Below are positions 17,102 to 25,257 of a stretch of DNA of 34,180 nucleotides, one piece after another. Within the stretch, counting starts at the first letter, position 1, and every line of letters starts with the position of its first letter. The notes beneath the pieces are model-generated. The model searched no databases. It was not told the origin of the DNA and saw nothing but the letters and a program-made list of their open reading frames with translations. The position numbers and the translations under genes were made by a program. Source of the stretch: Oligoflexia bacterium (GTDB lineage Bacteria > Bdellovibrionota_B > Oligoflexia > Oligoflexales > JAGOVF01); NCBI GenBank assembly GCA_030432875.1, contig JAUILP010000038.1:1-34180 (forward strand). Reading direction: 5' to 3'.

Positions 17102-17148
17102 AGCTCGGTTTTTGAATCCTTTGAGGCTTTAAAAGTAGAAAACGAGCT
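17102..17148 (+). other. 10-bp bulged stem-loop between rplD and rplW
   Basis: AGCTCG (17102-17107), a bulged G, then TTTT (17109-17112) pair with AAAA (17139-17142) and CGAGCT (17143-17148). The loop is 26 nt. The element occupies most of the 81-nt spacer and ends 13 nt before the SD of rplW (AAAGGAGAGG, from 17161). Confidence 0.5.
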
Positions 17149-17175
17149 TAAGACCCTATTAAAGGAGAGGTTTAC

Positions 17176-17463
17176 GTGCATCCAAGTGAAGTAATTTTAA
17201 GGCCGGTTGTGTCTGAAAAAAGCACTAATCTTAGAGAATTAGAAGGCAAATATGTATTTCAGGTCAAGCGCCAAGCATCTAAAGAAGATGTTAAAAAAGC
17301 AATAGAGTGGCTATATCCTGTAAAGGTAACCAGTGTAAATACTATTGTAATGCGTGGCAAAGAAAAGCGCCGTGGGGTTCATACCTATTTGCGCTCTAAT
17401 TTTAAAAAAGCTATCGTAGCATTGAAAGATGGCGCGAAATTGCCTCTCTTTGAGGATCAGTAG
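17176..17463 (+). CDS. rplW: 50S ribosomal protein L23
   Basis: L23 sits at the tunnel exit and docks trigger factor and SRP. The 95-residue product has the family start EVILRPVVSEKST and the basic loop GKEKRRGVHTYLRSNFKKA. It starts with GTG, supported by the strong SD AAAGGAGAGG. The trigger-factor-contacting acidic region is short, as is usual. It is followed by rplB. Confidence 0.96.
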   Translation: MHPSEVILRPVVSEKSTNLRELEGKYVFQVKRQASKEDVKKAIEWLYPVKVTSVNTIVMRGKEKRRGVHTYLRSNFKKAIVALKDGAKLPLFEDQ

Positions 17464-17508
17464 TAAGTATTTTTCGTTTAATCATAAAGTTGCAAAGAGA
17501 TAAAAAAA

Positions 17509-18339
17509 ATGGGATTAAAAATCTACAAACCAACATCACCGGGTCAGCGTGGACACATTAGTGTAGATTATAGTGTTCTCGATAGAGTTGAGCCTCTTGC
17601 CTCACTCGTTCAGGGTATTACTGAAAAAGCAGGGCGTAACAATCATGGTCGCATTACTACCCGTCATAGGGGAAGTGGTGTTAAGAGAAAATATCGCATT
17701 ATCGATTTTAAAAGGGACAAATTTGAAATCCCCGCAAAAGTTGAGTATATAGAGTATGACCCGAATAGAACGGCATTTATCGCGCGTTTGTTATATACAG
17801 ATGGCGAAAGAAGGTACATTATCGCTCCTGAAGGCTTGAAAAAAGGTGATTCCATTGTCTCAAGCAAAGAGATGGTGGACGTTCAACCAGGAAATTCGAT
17901 GCCACTCAGTAAAATCCCTTTTGGTACCAATATTCATAATATTGAAATGAAACCGGGAAAGGGTGGCCAACTTGCACGTAGTGCGGGGACATATGGTCAA
18001 TTAGTAGGGCGCCTAGACGGTTACGCTCAGGTAAAAATGCCAAGCGGTGAACTTCGTAAAATCTTGGAATCTTGTGTTGCTACAATTGGTTCCGTCAGTA
18101 ATTCGGACCATGGCAACATTAATTTGGGCAAAGCCGGACGCGTGCGCTGGATGGGAAAACGACCGACGGTACGTGGTGTTGCTATGAACCCGGTCGATCA
18201 CCCACATGGTGGTGGTGAGGGACGAACATCGGGAGGACGCCATCCTGTGACACCATGGGCTGTGCCGACTAAAGGTTATAAGACACGAAAGAATAAGAGA
18301 ACACAGGGCGCTATTATACGTAACAGAAAAGCTAAGTAA
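17509..18339 (+). CDS. rplB: 50S ribosomal protein L2
   Basis: L2 is needed for subunit association and peptidyl-transferase activity. The 276-residue protein has the expected two-domain layout and the C-terminal signature [18 protein letters not shown] with the His residues near the active centre, then the basic tail [10 protein letters not shown]. Length is standard. The SD is weak (AAAGAGA). It is followed after 18 nt by rpsS, whose SD lies just past the rplB stop. Confidence 0.98.
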   Translation: MGLKIYKPTSPGQRGHISVDYSVLDRVEPLASLVQGITEKAGRNNHGRITTRHRGSGVKRKYRIIDFKRDKFEIPAKVEYIEYDPNRTAFIARLLYTDGERRYIIAPEGLKKGDSIVSSKEMVDVQPGNSMPLSKIPFGTNIHNIEMKPGKGGQLARSAGTYGQLVGRLDGYAQVKMPSGELRKILESCVATIGSVSNSDHGNINLGKAGRVRWMGKRPTVRGVAMNPVDHPHGGGEGRTSGGRHPVTPWAVPTKGYKTRKNKRTQGAIIRNRKAK

Positions 18340-18357
18340 GTATTGAGGAGGTTATAG

Positions 18358-18630
18358 GTGGCTCGTTCAATTAAAAAGGGTCCTTTTGTTGATAAGTATC
18401 TGTTTGGCAAGGTCGAAAAAGCCCAGTCAGACAAAAAACCCATTAAAACTTGGAGTCGTCGTTCAACGATTATCCCTGAGTTTGTTGGTTTAACTTTCGC
18501 AGTGCATAATGGCAAAAAATTTGTGCCGGTATATATATCAGAAAATATGGTAGGCCATAAGCTTGGGGAATTTTCTCCAACGCGTTTATATCATGGCCAC
18601 GGTGATGATAAAAAGTCCTCAAAGAAATAA
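18358..18630 (+). CDS. rpsS: 30S ribosomal protein S19
   Basis: S19 binds 16S rRNA in the 30S head next to S13. The 90-residue protein shows [11 protein letters not shown] at the start, the central [14 protein letters not shown] and the signature [12 protein letters not shown]. It starts with GTG behind a near-perfect SD (GAGGAGG, 7-nt spacing), so the weak start codon is offset by strong ribosome binding. Confidence 0.97.
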   Translation: MARSIKKGPFVDKYLFGKVEKAQSDKKPIKTWSRRSTIIPEFVGLTFAVHNGKKFVPVYISENMVGHKLGEFSPTRLYHGHGDDKKSSKK

Positions 18631-18660
18631 TGTTTTGCAAGATGAAATAAGGAAGATTCC

Positions 18661-18999
18661 ATGTCAGGCAAATATCAGGCTCGTTTAAGAAATGTTCGGT
18701 TAACGCCTCGGAAGGCTCGCTTATTAGCTGATCTTGTTCGGGAAAAACCGGTTCAAATAGCTCTTGACTCTCTTAAGCTTACCAATAAAAAAGGCTCGCC
18801 GATTTTATTTAAGCTGATCAGTTCAGCGGTTGCAAATGCGTCGCAGGGTGCCACCATTGATGTTGATCGCTTGGTAATTTCTGAAGTGTTTGTCGATCAG
18901 GGATTTACCATGAAAAGATTTTTGCCTCGAGCACAAGGTCGTGCGACGGTTATAAGAAAAAGGACGTCACATATAACAGTGCGAGTGTCTGAAGTTTAA
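18661..18999 (+). CDS. rplV: 50S ribosomal protein L22
   Basis: L22 lines the exit tunnel, opposite L4. The 112-residue product has the N-terminal RLTPRKARLLADLVR, and its beta-hairpin loop VDQGFTMKRFLPRAQGRAT, where macrolide-resistance changes occur in other species, appears intact. Standard length; AAGGA precedes the ATG. Confidence 0.97.
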   Translation: MSGKYQARLRNVRLTPRKARLLADLVREKPVQIALDSLKLTNKKGSPILFKLISSAVANASQGATIDVDRLVISEVFVDQGFTMKRFLPRAQGRATVIRKRTSHITVRVSEV

Positions 19000-19028
19000 T
19001 AGTAACTTTATTCTGTGAGGAATTATAA

Positions 19029-19685
19029 GTGGGACAAAAGGTAAATCCAATAGGCTTTCGTGTCGGATACATCAAAACCTGGAATTCTCGCTGGTATGCG
19101 ACCAAAAGGGATTACTCAAAAAATTTGCAAGAAGATGTGCGTATCCGCAAATTTATTCATGCAAAATTTGATTCAGCGGGTGTTTCCCGAGTCGAAATCG
19201 AGCGTGCGGCAAAGAATTTAAAGATTAATATACATAGTAGCCGTCCCGGTATCATCATCGGTAAAAAGGGAGCTGGTGCCGAAAGCTTAAAAGATAGCCT
19301 CATTAAAAGCTGCAGTTTAAGTAGTACTGAGCCGGTTATCAATGTTTTTGAAGTTAAGAAACCTGACCTTGATGCTCAGTTACTCGCGGATAGCGTTAGA
19401 CAACAATTGATAAAACGTGTATCTTTTCGCCGAGCAATGAAAAAAGCAATAACATCTGCTATCAAGGCGGGTGCTAAGGGTGTGAAAGTACAAGTGTCTG
19501 GGAGACTTGGTGGAGCTGATATGGCTAGGACAGAGCGGTATCATGAGGGTCGCGTACCTCTTCATACTCTTCGGGCAGATATTGATTATGCTACGTCTGA
19601 GGCTTTGACCACATATGGCCTAACGGGTATCAAAGTTTGGGTCTTTAGAGGCGAAGTTTTAGATAAAGAAGCAAGCAATGGTTAA
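19029..19685 (+). CDS. rpsC: 30S ribosomal protein S3
   Basis: S3 forms part of the mRNA entry channel. The 218-residue protein begins GQKVNPIGFRVGYIKTW, has the KH-domain loop RPGIIIGKKGA (about residues 73-83), and the C-terminal signature TERYHEGRVPLHTLRADIDY. It ends soon after the core, lacking the roughly 15-residue tail of E. coli S3. It starts with GTG; GTGAGG is the SD. An unusual 196-nt spacer separates it from rplP. Confidence 0.98.
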   Translation: MGQKVNPIGFRVGYIKTWNSRWYATKRDYSKNLQEDVRIRKFIHAKFDSAGVSRVEIERAAKNLKINIHSSRPGIIIGKKGAGAESLKDSLIKSCSLSSTEPVINVFEVKKPDLDAQLLADSVRQQLIKRVSFRRAMKKAITSAIKAGAKGVKVQVSGRLGGADMARTERYHEGRVPLHTLRADIDYATSEALTTYGLTGIKVWVFRGEVLDKEASNG

Positions 19686-19881
19686 GCACCTAACCAAGGC
19701 GCTTTTCCAGTGTTTTTAGAATATGAGAGAGTGATATTTATTTAATAAGTTTTTGGCGCGAATGTGGCAAAAACGCGTCCTGAAGGGGTGAAAACCTGAA
19801 GGATCTCTTTGCTGAGTATCTGATTTCAGGCGATAGCTCGCTGTCATTGGGACCTAGGTAAACAATAAAGCTGAGGCAAAT
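19686..19881 (+). other. 196-nt structured spacer between rpsC and rplP
   Basis: These two genes usually touch or nearly touch; here the spacer has no gene but several inverted repeats. GTTTTTG (19749-19755) pairs with CAAAAAC (19768-19774), 7 bp with a 12-nt loop. CCTGAAGG occurs twice (19779-19786 and 19795-19802), and TTCAGG (19825-19830) can pair with either copy, so the two pairings exclude each other. GATAG/CTGTC (around 19832-19845) forms a small stem with a CTCG loop. ACCTAGGT is palindromic just before rplP. Confidence 0.5.
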
Positions 19882-20307
19882 ATGTTAGCTCCTAAAAAAA
19901 TGAAATTTCGTAAGTGTCATCGTCCAAATGTTGATGGTTTGGCGAGTCGTGGCACGCGTTTAAATTTTGGTTCTTACGGTTTGATGGCAATTGAGGGCGG
20001 TAAAATAACCTCACGCCAGATTGAAGCTGCTCGTATTGCGATGACCCGCCATATCAAAAGAGGTGGTGAAGTTCGCATTAGTATTTTTCCCCACACCCCA
20101 ATAACACGAAAGCCAGCAGAGGTACGTATGGGGAACGGAAAAGGAAGTGTTGATCATTATGTTGCGGCAGTGCAAGCTGGAACGGTTTTGTATGAAATGA
20201 AAGATGTTTCCGCAGACTTGGCAAAACAGGCGTTGTCATTGGCGGCGGCGAAATTGCCCATTAAGACACGGCTCTTGATTAAGGGTGAAGATCCCTGGGT
20301 TATTTAA
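19882..20307 (+). CDS. rplP: 50S ribosomal protein L16
   Basis: L16 organises the A-site region of the 50S subunit. The 141-residue product starts MLAPKKMKFRKCHRP and shows SRQIEAARIAMTRHIKR, then the loop PAEVRMGNGKGSVDHYVA containing the Arg that is hydroxylated in E. coli L16. Length is standard. SD GAGG is 8 nt upstream of the ATG. It opens the second block of the S10 operon after a long structured spacer. Confidence 0.97.
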   Translation: MLAPKKMKFRKCHRPNVDGLASRGTRLNFGSYGLMAIEGGKITSRQIEAARIAMTRHIKRGGEVRISIFPHTPITRKPAEVRMGNGKGSVDHYVAAVQAGTVLYEMKDVSADLAKQALSLAAAKLPIKTRLLIKGEDPWVI

Positions 20308-20336
20308 TATAAAAAGGTTTAGTAAGGAAACGAAAT

Positions 20337-20546
20337 ATGGAACTGCATAAATTAAAGATTGACGAAATTCGCGCAATGACCAATGATCGCCTCAAAGAGT
20401 CAGAGGGTGAAATTCGTCGGGAACTCGCGCTACTTAAAATGGATATTGCAACACCTGGGTCTAATAAGTTGGGCGTAAAAAAGGGTCTAAAAAAGACTTT
20501 AGCGAGGGTTAAATTAGTACAAAGTGAACTACGCGCGAAGAAATAG
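20337..20546 (+). CDS. rpmC: 50S ribosomal protein L29
   Basis: L29 is a small two-helix protein near the tunnel exit. The 69-residue product has the antiparallel helix pair, with KLKIDEIRAMTNDRL in the first and NKLGVKKGLKKTLARVKLV in the second. It is in its usual place between L16 and S17, with AAGGA before the ATG. Confidence 0.94.
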   Translation: MELHKLKIDEIRAMTNDRLKESEGEIRRELALLKMDIATPGSNKLGVKKGLKKTLARVKLVQSELRAKK

Positions 20547-20590
20547 GATTTTGTGATATAAAAATAGATTTTTCAAAAGGAAACGATACT

Positions 20591-20866
20591 TTGACTACGG
20601 AATCAAAAAACGACGAAAAACAGACAAAAGTCATAAAATGTGTTGTGGACAGTGACAAAATGAATAAGTCTCGAGTGGGTGTTTTAGAGCGACGGGTAAG
20701 GCACTCGATTGTCGATAAATTTATTCGTAGGTCAACGCGGATAATGTTTCATGACGAAAAAAATGAGACAAAGGTGGGTGATTTGGTAGAAATTAAACCT
20801 TCTAAACCTTATAGTGCCCGCAAAGCCTACACGCTTTTGCGTGTTATTAAGAAGAGTGAAGACTAA
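20591..20866 (+). CDS. rpsQ: 30S ribosomal protein S17
   Basis: S17 binds the 5' domain of 16S rRNA early in assembly. The 91-residue protein has an OB fold with GVLERRVRHSIVDKFIRRS and VGDLVEIKPSKPYSARKAY. It starts with TTG (SD AAAAGGAAA), and carries about 13 extra charged residues before the first strand. It would normally be followed directly by rplN; here a 100-nt spacer intervenes. Confidence 0.96.
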   Translation: MTTESKNDEKQTKVIKCVVDSDKMNKSRVGVLERRVRHSIVDKFIRRSTRIMFHDEKNETKVGDLVEIKPSKPYSARKAYTLLRVIKKSED

Positions 20867-20966
20867 TTTGTAGCTTTTTATTTTTTGCTCAAAGCTAAAT
20901 ACTAAACATTGATTTAGCTTAAAATATTGGTGTTAAACACATTTTTGAAAAGTGATAGAGGGATAT
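20867..20966 (+). other. spacer between rpsQ and rplN with mutually exclusive hairpins
   Basis: TAGCTTT (20871-20877) can pair with AAAGCTA (20891-20897). AAGCTAAAT (20892-20900) can instead pair with ATTTAGCTT (20912-20920), a perfect 9-bp stem with an 11-nt loop. The two share the same middle segment, the arrangement of an attenuator or antiterminator. No strong T-tract follows. Confidence 0.5.
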
Positions 20967-21338
20967 ATGATACAGTCGGAATCGGTATTAAACAGCGGAG
21001 ACAACTCGGGAGCAAAGAAATTAAAATGTTTCAGAGTCCTTGGTGGATCCAAAAAGAGATTCGCTGAAATCGGTGATATCATCGTAGTTTCTGTTCGAGA
21101 GGCTATTCCCAACAGTAAGGTCGCCAAAGGGACCGTACATCAGGCTGTAATAGTACGCACAAAAAAAGAGATTATGCGTGATGATGGCACAGTAATTAAG
21201 TTCGATGAGAATGCTTGTGTCCTCATTAAGCCAAAAGATAAAGAACCCATAGGCACTCGTATATTTGGGCCAGTCGCTAGGGAAGTTCGACAAAAAGGTT
21301 TTATTCGTATTGCGTCGTTAGCCCCAGAAGTATTATAA
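20967..21338 (+). CDS. rplN: 50S ribosomal protein L14
   Basis: L14 forms intersubunit bridge contacts with 16S rRNA. The 123-residue protein shows [19 protein letters not shown] and the signature [16 protein letters not shown] chose the ATG at 20967 because L14 proteins begin MIQ and GAGGG lies just upstream; an in-frame GTG at 20952 would add five residues. It is the first gene of the spc part. The next gene should be rplX, which is missing. Confidence 0.97.
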   Translation: MIQSESVLNSGDNSGAKKLKCFRVLGGSKKRFAEIGDIIVVSVREAIPNSKVAKGTVHQAVIVRTKKEIMRDDGTVIKFDENACVLIKPKDKEPIGTRIFGPVAREVRQKGFIRIASLAPEVL

Positions 21339-21368
21339 ATTTTCCGAATTATTTGGAGTTTTAGAGCC

Positions 21369-21929
21369 GTGAAGTCAACCAATAAATATGTTCCTAGATT
21401 GAAAAAAGAGTATGAGCTCATTAAAGCATCACTGCAGACTGAGCTCAATCTTAAAAATGTGATGGAAGTTCCCAAGATCCAAAAAGTCGTGGTCAATATT
21501 GGCCAAGGGGAAGCCACACAGAATATAAAGATTCTTGAGGCAGCGGTCGAGGATTTGACGCGCATTACGGGACAGAAACCCGTTATGACCAGAGCGCGCA
21601 AAAGTATAGCAAGCTTCAAGTTGCGAGAAGGTGTTCCTATTGGTTGCATGGTCACTCTGAGAGGTGAACGCATGTGGGAATTTCTTGATCGTCTTATTCA
21701 TTTCTCTATACCGCGCATCCGGGACTTTAGGGGTTTTTCACCTAAAGCTTTTGATGGTAGAGGCAATTATACCCTAGGTATTAAAGAACACATTATTTTT
21801 CCTGAGATAGATTACGACAAAGTGGACCGTATTCGGGGTCTGGGTATTACGATTTGTACCAACGCTAAAAACGATGTCCAAGCAAAAGCGCTATTTGATA
21901 AGTTTAGTTTTCCGTTTAGAAAGAATTAG
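21369..21929 (+). CDS. rplE: 50S ribosomal protein L5
   Basis: L5 binds 5S rRNA and forms the bridge to the 30S head. The 186-residue product has the typical [32 protein letters not shown] and [20 protein letters not shown] segments. It starts with GTG (GGAG about 10 nt upstream). Only 30 nt separate it from the rplN stop, leaving no room for L24. Confidence 0.97.
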   Translation: MKSTNKYVPRLKKEYELIKASLQTELNLKNVMEVPKIQKVVVNIGQGEATQNIKILEAAVEDLTRITGQKPVMTRARKSIASFKLREGVPIGCMVTLRGERMWEFLDRLIHFSIPRIRDFRGFSPKAFDGRGNYTLGIKEHIIFPEIDYDKVDRIRGLGITICTNAKNDVQAKALFDKFSFPFRKN

Positions 21930-21978
21930 GTAAATAGTATTCTGGTTCGCATAAGGTTTTAAAAGGAGATTTATATTT

Positions 21979-22164
21979 ATGGCTCGTTTGGCCTCCATAG
22001 AAAAAGCAAATAAAAAGCCTAAGTTTTCTTGCAGAAAACAAAGTCGGTGTTCGTCATGTGGACGCCCGAAGGCAGTCTACAAAAAATTTGGCATTTGTCG
22101 TATTTGCTTTCGTCAAATGGCATTAAAAGGATTGCTACCTGGGATTACTAAGGCTTCTTGGTAA
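21979..22164 (+). CDS. rpsN: 30S ribosomal protein S14, zinc type
   Basis: This is the short 61-residue S14 with a zinc site formed by C24, C27, C40 and C43 (CSSC and CRIC), the C+ type found when zinc is available; zinc-free paralogues are longer and lack these cysteines. S14 helps assemble the 30S head. AAAAGGAG precedes the ATG. An equivalent symbol is rpsZ. Confidence 0.96.
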   Translation: MARLASIEKANKKPKFSCRKQSRCSSCGRPKAVYKKFGICRICFRQMALKGLLPGITKASW

Positions 22165-22209
22165 CCTAACCATATTTTGATTATTTAACTAAGTTTCCTG
22201 GAGATATTC

Positions 22210-22605
22210 ATGACAACAGATCCGATTGCAGATTATTTGACTCAGTTAAGAAATGCCCAAATGGCGCATAAGGAAGTCGTTGCGATACCTGCATCTAAAA
22301 TGAAAATAGCTTTGACCCATATTTTAAAGCAAGAAGGTTTCGTAAGAAACTACAAGTGTGTTCGAGACAATAAGCAAGGTCTAATTAAGATAGCGTTAAA
22401 ATATTCGGATGAAGGAAAGCCCGTTATCACCGAGATAGAACGCAAAAGTCGTTCTTCTAGACGCGTATATGTTCGCAGTGATAAGATCCCTTATGTGAAA
22501 AATGGTTTTGGTATTGCGATTTTATCAACGTCTAGAGGCGTTATGACTGATAGAGATGCTCGCCAAGCAAAAATTGGTGGCGAATATGTTTGTTCAATTT
22601 TTTAA
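22210..22605 (+). CDS. rpsH: 30S ribosomal protein S8
   Basis: S8 binds the central domain of 16S rRNA; in E. coli it represses the spc operon by binding near the rplE start. The 131-residue protein starts DPIADYLTQLRNAQ and ends with GGEYVCSIF, a typical S8 terminus. CCTGGAG is the SD. Length is standard. Confidence 0.97.
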   Translation: MTTDPIADYLTQLRNAQMAHKEVVAIPASKMKIALTHILKQEGFVRNYKCVRDNKQGLIKIALKYSDEGKPVITEIERKSRSSRRVYVRSDKIPYVKNGFGIAILSTSRGVMTDRDARQAKIGGEYVCSIF

Positions 22606-22627
22606 TGTTTAAACTAAGGTATTTCCC

Positions 22628-23170
22628 ATGTCTCGTATAGGTAAAAACCCAATTGAGGTTCCAAAAGGTGTTGAAGTTAAAATAAACGGCAACAATGTCT
22701 CTATCAAGGGACCAAAAGGTTCATTGAATAGAGTGATACATGACTCTATGAAACTTGAACAAAGCGGTTCAGTTCTGAAAGTCGTCCCTGTTATTGATAC
22801 TTTAGAAAACAGGCGCTTTCATGGCCTTACACGAACCCTGGTGAGTAACATGGTCATAGGTGTTGCTGAGGGATTCACTAAGAATCTGACTTTGGTTGGC
22901 GTAGGATATAGAGCACAGCCAAAGGGAAAAGGTGTGACTTTCAGTTTGGGTTATAGTCATCCCATTGAATTTGATCCTCCTGAAGGTGTTGAACTCAAAG
23001 TTGACAAGTTAGTCAATGTCATGGTAACTGGCCCAGATAAACAGATGGTCGGACAAGTTGCTGCGAAAATCCGCGGGTTTAGACCACCAGAGCCTTATCA
23101 TGGAAAAGGCGTTAGGTATGCCGATGAAGTTATCCAAACTAAAGTTGGTAAAGCGGCGGGAAAAAAATAA
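22628..23170 (+). CDS. rplF: 50S ribosomal protein L6
   Basis: L6 lies near the factor-binding site. The 180-residue protein starts SRIGKNPIEVPKGVEV, contains two repeated L6 folds and ends with PPEPYHGKGVRYADEV and the KVGKAAGKK tail. Length matches the family. No strong SD is visible, so it may rely on coupling from rpsH, 22 nt upstream. Confidence 0.97.
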   Translation: MSRIGKNPIEVPKGVEVKINGNNVSIKGPKGSLNRVIHDSMKLEQSGSVLKVVPVIDTLENRRFHGLTRTLVSNMVIGVAEGFTKNLTLVGVGYRAQPKGKGVTFSLGYSHPIEFDPPEGVELKVDKLVNVMVTGPDKQMVGQVAAKIRGFRPPEPYHGKGVRYADEVIQTKVGKAAGKK

Positions 23171-23264
23171 GTAAAAAATAAAGATCTGATTTTGGTTAAG
23201 AGATTGGGTTGAAGTAAAGAATAACAGGATAAATAGATTAATATTTTGTATCAGGTAAAAATTT

Positions 23265-23624
23265 ATGAGCGCCACAGAAAAAAAAGCAAAACTACTCGCA
23301 AAACGTAAAAAACGTGTACGAAGCAAAATCAATGGCACTGCCGAGCGACCACGTCTGTCGATATTTAGGTCTGCCCAACACATTTATGCTCAGGTTATCG
23401 ACGATGATGCTGGAAAAACATTGTTGTCTATCAGCTCCTTTGCTAAAGGTGAAAAAGGAGTGCGTGCCAACGTGAATCGTTGTACTGAGCTGGGTAAATC
23501 TTTAGCAGAAAAGTGCAAGAGTGAAAAAATAAATAAAATAGTTTTTGACCGCAATGGCAATCTCTATCACGGCAGAATTAAAGCTTTTGCTGAGGGTGCG
23601 CGCGAGGGTGGCTTACAGTTTTAG
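23265..23624 (+). CDS. rplR: 50S ribosomal protein L18
   Basis: L18 binds 5S rRNA with L5. The 119-residue product has the basic N-terminus KRKKRVRSKINGTAERPRLS, IYAQVIDDDAGKTL, and the end DRNGNLYHGRIKAFAEGAREGGL. It follows a 94-nt A/T-rich spacer with no clear structure. AGG before the ATG is a weak SD. Confidence 0.97.
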   Translation: MSATEKKAKLLAKRKKRVRSKINGTAERPRLSIFRSAQHIYAQVIDDDAGKTLLSISSFAKGEKGVRANVNRCTELGKSLAEKCKSEKINKIVFDRNGNLYHGRIKAFAEGAREGGLQF

Positions 23625-23683
23625 ATAAAATGAGTATATTACCAAGGTATTAATATCTAGGTTACATAACGAGGAGATTTTTC

Positions 23684-24262
23684 TTGGCAAACGAATTAAG
23701 TGAAAATACAAATCCGCAAGAGGCAGTTCTTCAAGATCGAGTAGTCCATATAGCCCGCGTTGCGAAAGTTGTTAAGGGTGGACGAAGATTTAGCTTTAGT
23801 GCCTTAGTCGTCGTCGGAGATGGAAAAGATCGTATAGGGTATGGGCTTGGTAAAGCAGGCGAAGTTCCTGACGCAATTAAAAAGGGTTCAGAACAAGCGA
23901 AAAAGGTTTTGATCACTGTAGCGCATGTAGATGGAACGATCCCTTTTGAAGTTATCGGTCGTTATGGTTCAGCAAAAATCTTGATGTACCCAGCCGCAAA
24001 AGGTAAAGGCATCATTGCTGGTGGTGCAGTGCGCACCATTGTTGAATTGGCTGGTATTTCGGATATCGTATGTAAGGTACATGGTACAAAAAATTATCAA
24101 AATGTAGTTCGTGCTGCTATTAACGGGTTAGAGCAGTTGGTGTCCTTATCTTCATATTCTAAAATGAGAGAGAAAGACCCCATTGATGTGATTCAAAAAA
24201 GGATGCATGTAAAGAAGGCAAAGCTTGCAAAAAAACCTAAAGTGGAAGAACCAGTATTGTAG
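23684..24262 (+). CDS. rpsE: 30S ribosomal protein S5
   Basis: S5 contributes to decoding accuracy and mRNA entry. The 192-residue protein has the RNA-binding part RVAKVVKGGRRFSFSALVVVG and the signature GKGIIAGGAVRTIVELAG. The start is TTG behind GAGGAG (8-nt spacing). The N-terminal roughly 17 residues and the basic C-terminal tail are longer than minimal S5. Confidence 0.97.
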   Translation: MANELSENTNPQEAVLQDRVVHIARVAKVVKGGRRFSFSALVVVGDGKDRIGYGLGKAGEVPDAIKKGSEQAKKVLITVAHVDGTIPFEVIGRYGSAKILMYPAAKGKGIIAGGAVRTIVELAGISDIVCKVHGTKNYQNVVRAAINGLEQLVSLSSYSKMREKDPIDVIQKRMHVKKAKLAKKPKVEEPVL

Positions 24263-24315
24263 GTGCTTTGGGAATAGTTTAATTTTTAACGTTAACGAAT
24301 TTTGGGTGTTAAATT

Positions 24316-24504
24316 ATGGGCCAGATAAAGGTTCGCCAAAAAAAGAGTGTTATTGGTCAGTCGCAGGCGCTGCGAAGGGTCGTCAAATCACTAGGCCTGA
24401 AGGGGATTAATAGTGAGAAGATTCATAAAGACAATAACTGTATACGCGGTATGATAAACAAAGTTATTCATTTAGTTGATTACGAATTGATGTCAGGTAA
24501 ATAA
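24316..24504 (+). CDS. rpmD: 50S ribosomal protein L30
   Basis: L30 is a small 50S protein. The 62-residue product has [25 protein letters not shown], the expected first strand and helix, and a slightly divergent C-terminal half that ends two nucleotides before rplO. Its place between S5 and L15 supports the assignment. Confidence 0.9.
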   Translation: MGQIKVRQKKSVIGQSQALRRVVKSLGLKGINSEKIHKDNNCIRGMINKVIHLVDYELMSGK

Positions 24505-24506
24505 TT

Positions 24507-24944
24507 ATGAAAAATTTATCCAATCTCCGTCCCGCAGCTGGGGCAAATGTTAAGCGGAAACGTCTCGGTCGTGGTATCGGTAGTGGTCTTGGAAAGACTT
24601 CTGCAAAGGGTGGCAAAGGCCAGACCGCGCGAACTGGTGGCCGTGTCCGAACAGGCTTTGAAGGGGGACAAACTCCCCTCTATAGAAGATTGCCTAAAGT
24701 TGGCTTTAATAATATCCACAGAACAGAGTACGCTATAATAAATTTGAGCGCACTTAACGGTTTTGAGGATGGTACGGTTATAAGTCCAGAGTTTTTGGTG
24801 TCCCAGGGACTAATTAAAGGTAAAGGAGCGCTAGTGAAGCTCCTTGGTAACGGTAAGCTTGAACGCAAGTTAACTGTACGTGTCAACAAAATTAGTGCAA
24901 GTGCCAGGGAAGCCGTCATCAACGCTGGCGGCGCTGTTGAATAA
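24507..24944 (+). CDS. rplO: 50S ribosomal protein L15
   Basis: L15 is a late-assembling 50S protein. The 145-residue protein has the Gly- and Arg-rich extended N-terminus ([20 protein letters not shown], about 19-38) and [17 protein letters not shown]. The C-terminus ends AINAGG-like as in the family. It starts 2 nt after rpmD and is followed by a 313-nt gene-free stretch before secY. Confidence 0.97.
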   Translation: MKNLSNLRPAAGANVKRKRLGRGIGSGLGKTSAKGGKGQTARTGGRVRTGFEGGQTPLYRRLPKVGFNNIHRTEYAIINLSALNGFEDGTVISPEFLVSQGLIKGKGALVKLLGNGKLERKLTVRVNKISASAREAVINAGGAVE

Positions 24945-25257
24945 TTAGTTTTTTTGTCCAGCAAAGGTAGATGGCTAAATATATTGCACGCTGGTGCGGA
25001 TTTTTTTAAGCGGCACTAAAATTTGCTTGAGTTTTTTGTCTAGACAGCTAGATCATGCATATTGAATTAGGTTTTGATGTTTGCACGGTACTGAGGTACC
25101 ATTTATTTTTTATGTTCCAACAATGTTGGAAGTGGAAAAATATAAGGGAACCTGCTAGGTACGGCAGTGTTTCTTCGGGATGTCAATTAAGCATCAATCA
25201 AAAGTTGATGAGAAATTGATGTCAAATTTGAATTAAGAGGAACAGGAGAATAATAGA
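24945..25257 (+). promoter_or_regulatory. 313-nt gene-free structured leader before secY
   Basis: No gene is seen. In order: GCAC/GTGC (24986-24997) followed by GGA and seven T (25001-25007), a weak terminator-like element; GGTAC/GTACC (25087-25100) with a TGAG loop followed by a T-rich run; a palindrome TTCCAAC/GTTGGAA (25115-25131); CTGC/GCAG around 25152-25166; and CATCAA (25192-25197), which can pair with TTGATG (25205-25210) or, extended to CATCAAT, with ATTGATG (25215-25221). The secY SD (AGGAACAGGAG) follows at once. This resembles a regulated leader. Confidence 0.5.

Noticed and set aside
21140..21673. 177-codon minus-strand frame across rplN and rplE
   Set aside because: Lies antisense to two unambiguous ribosomal protein genes and has no recognisable features.
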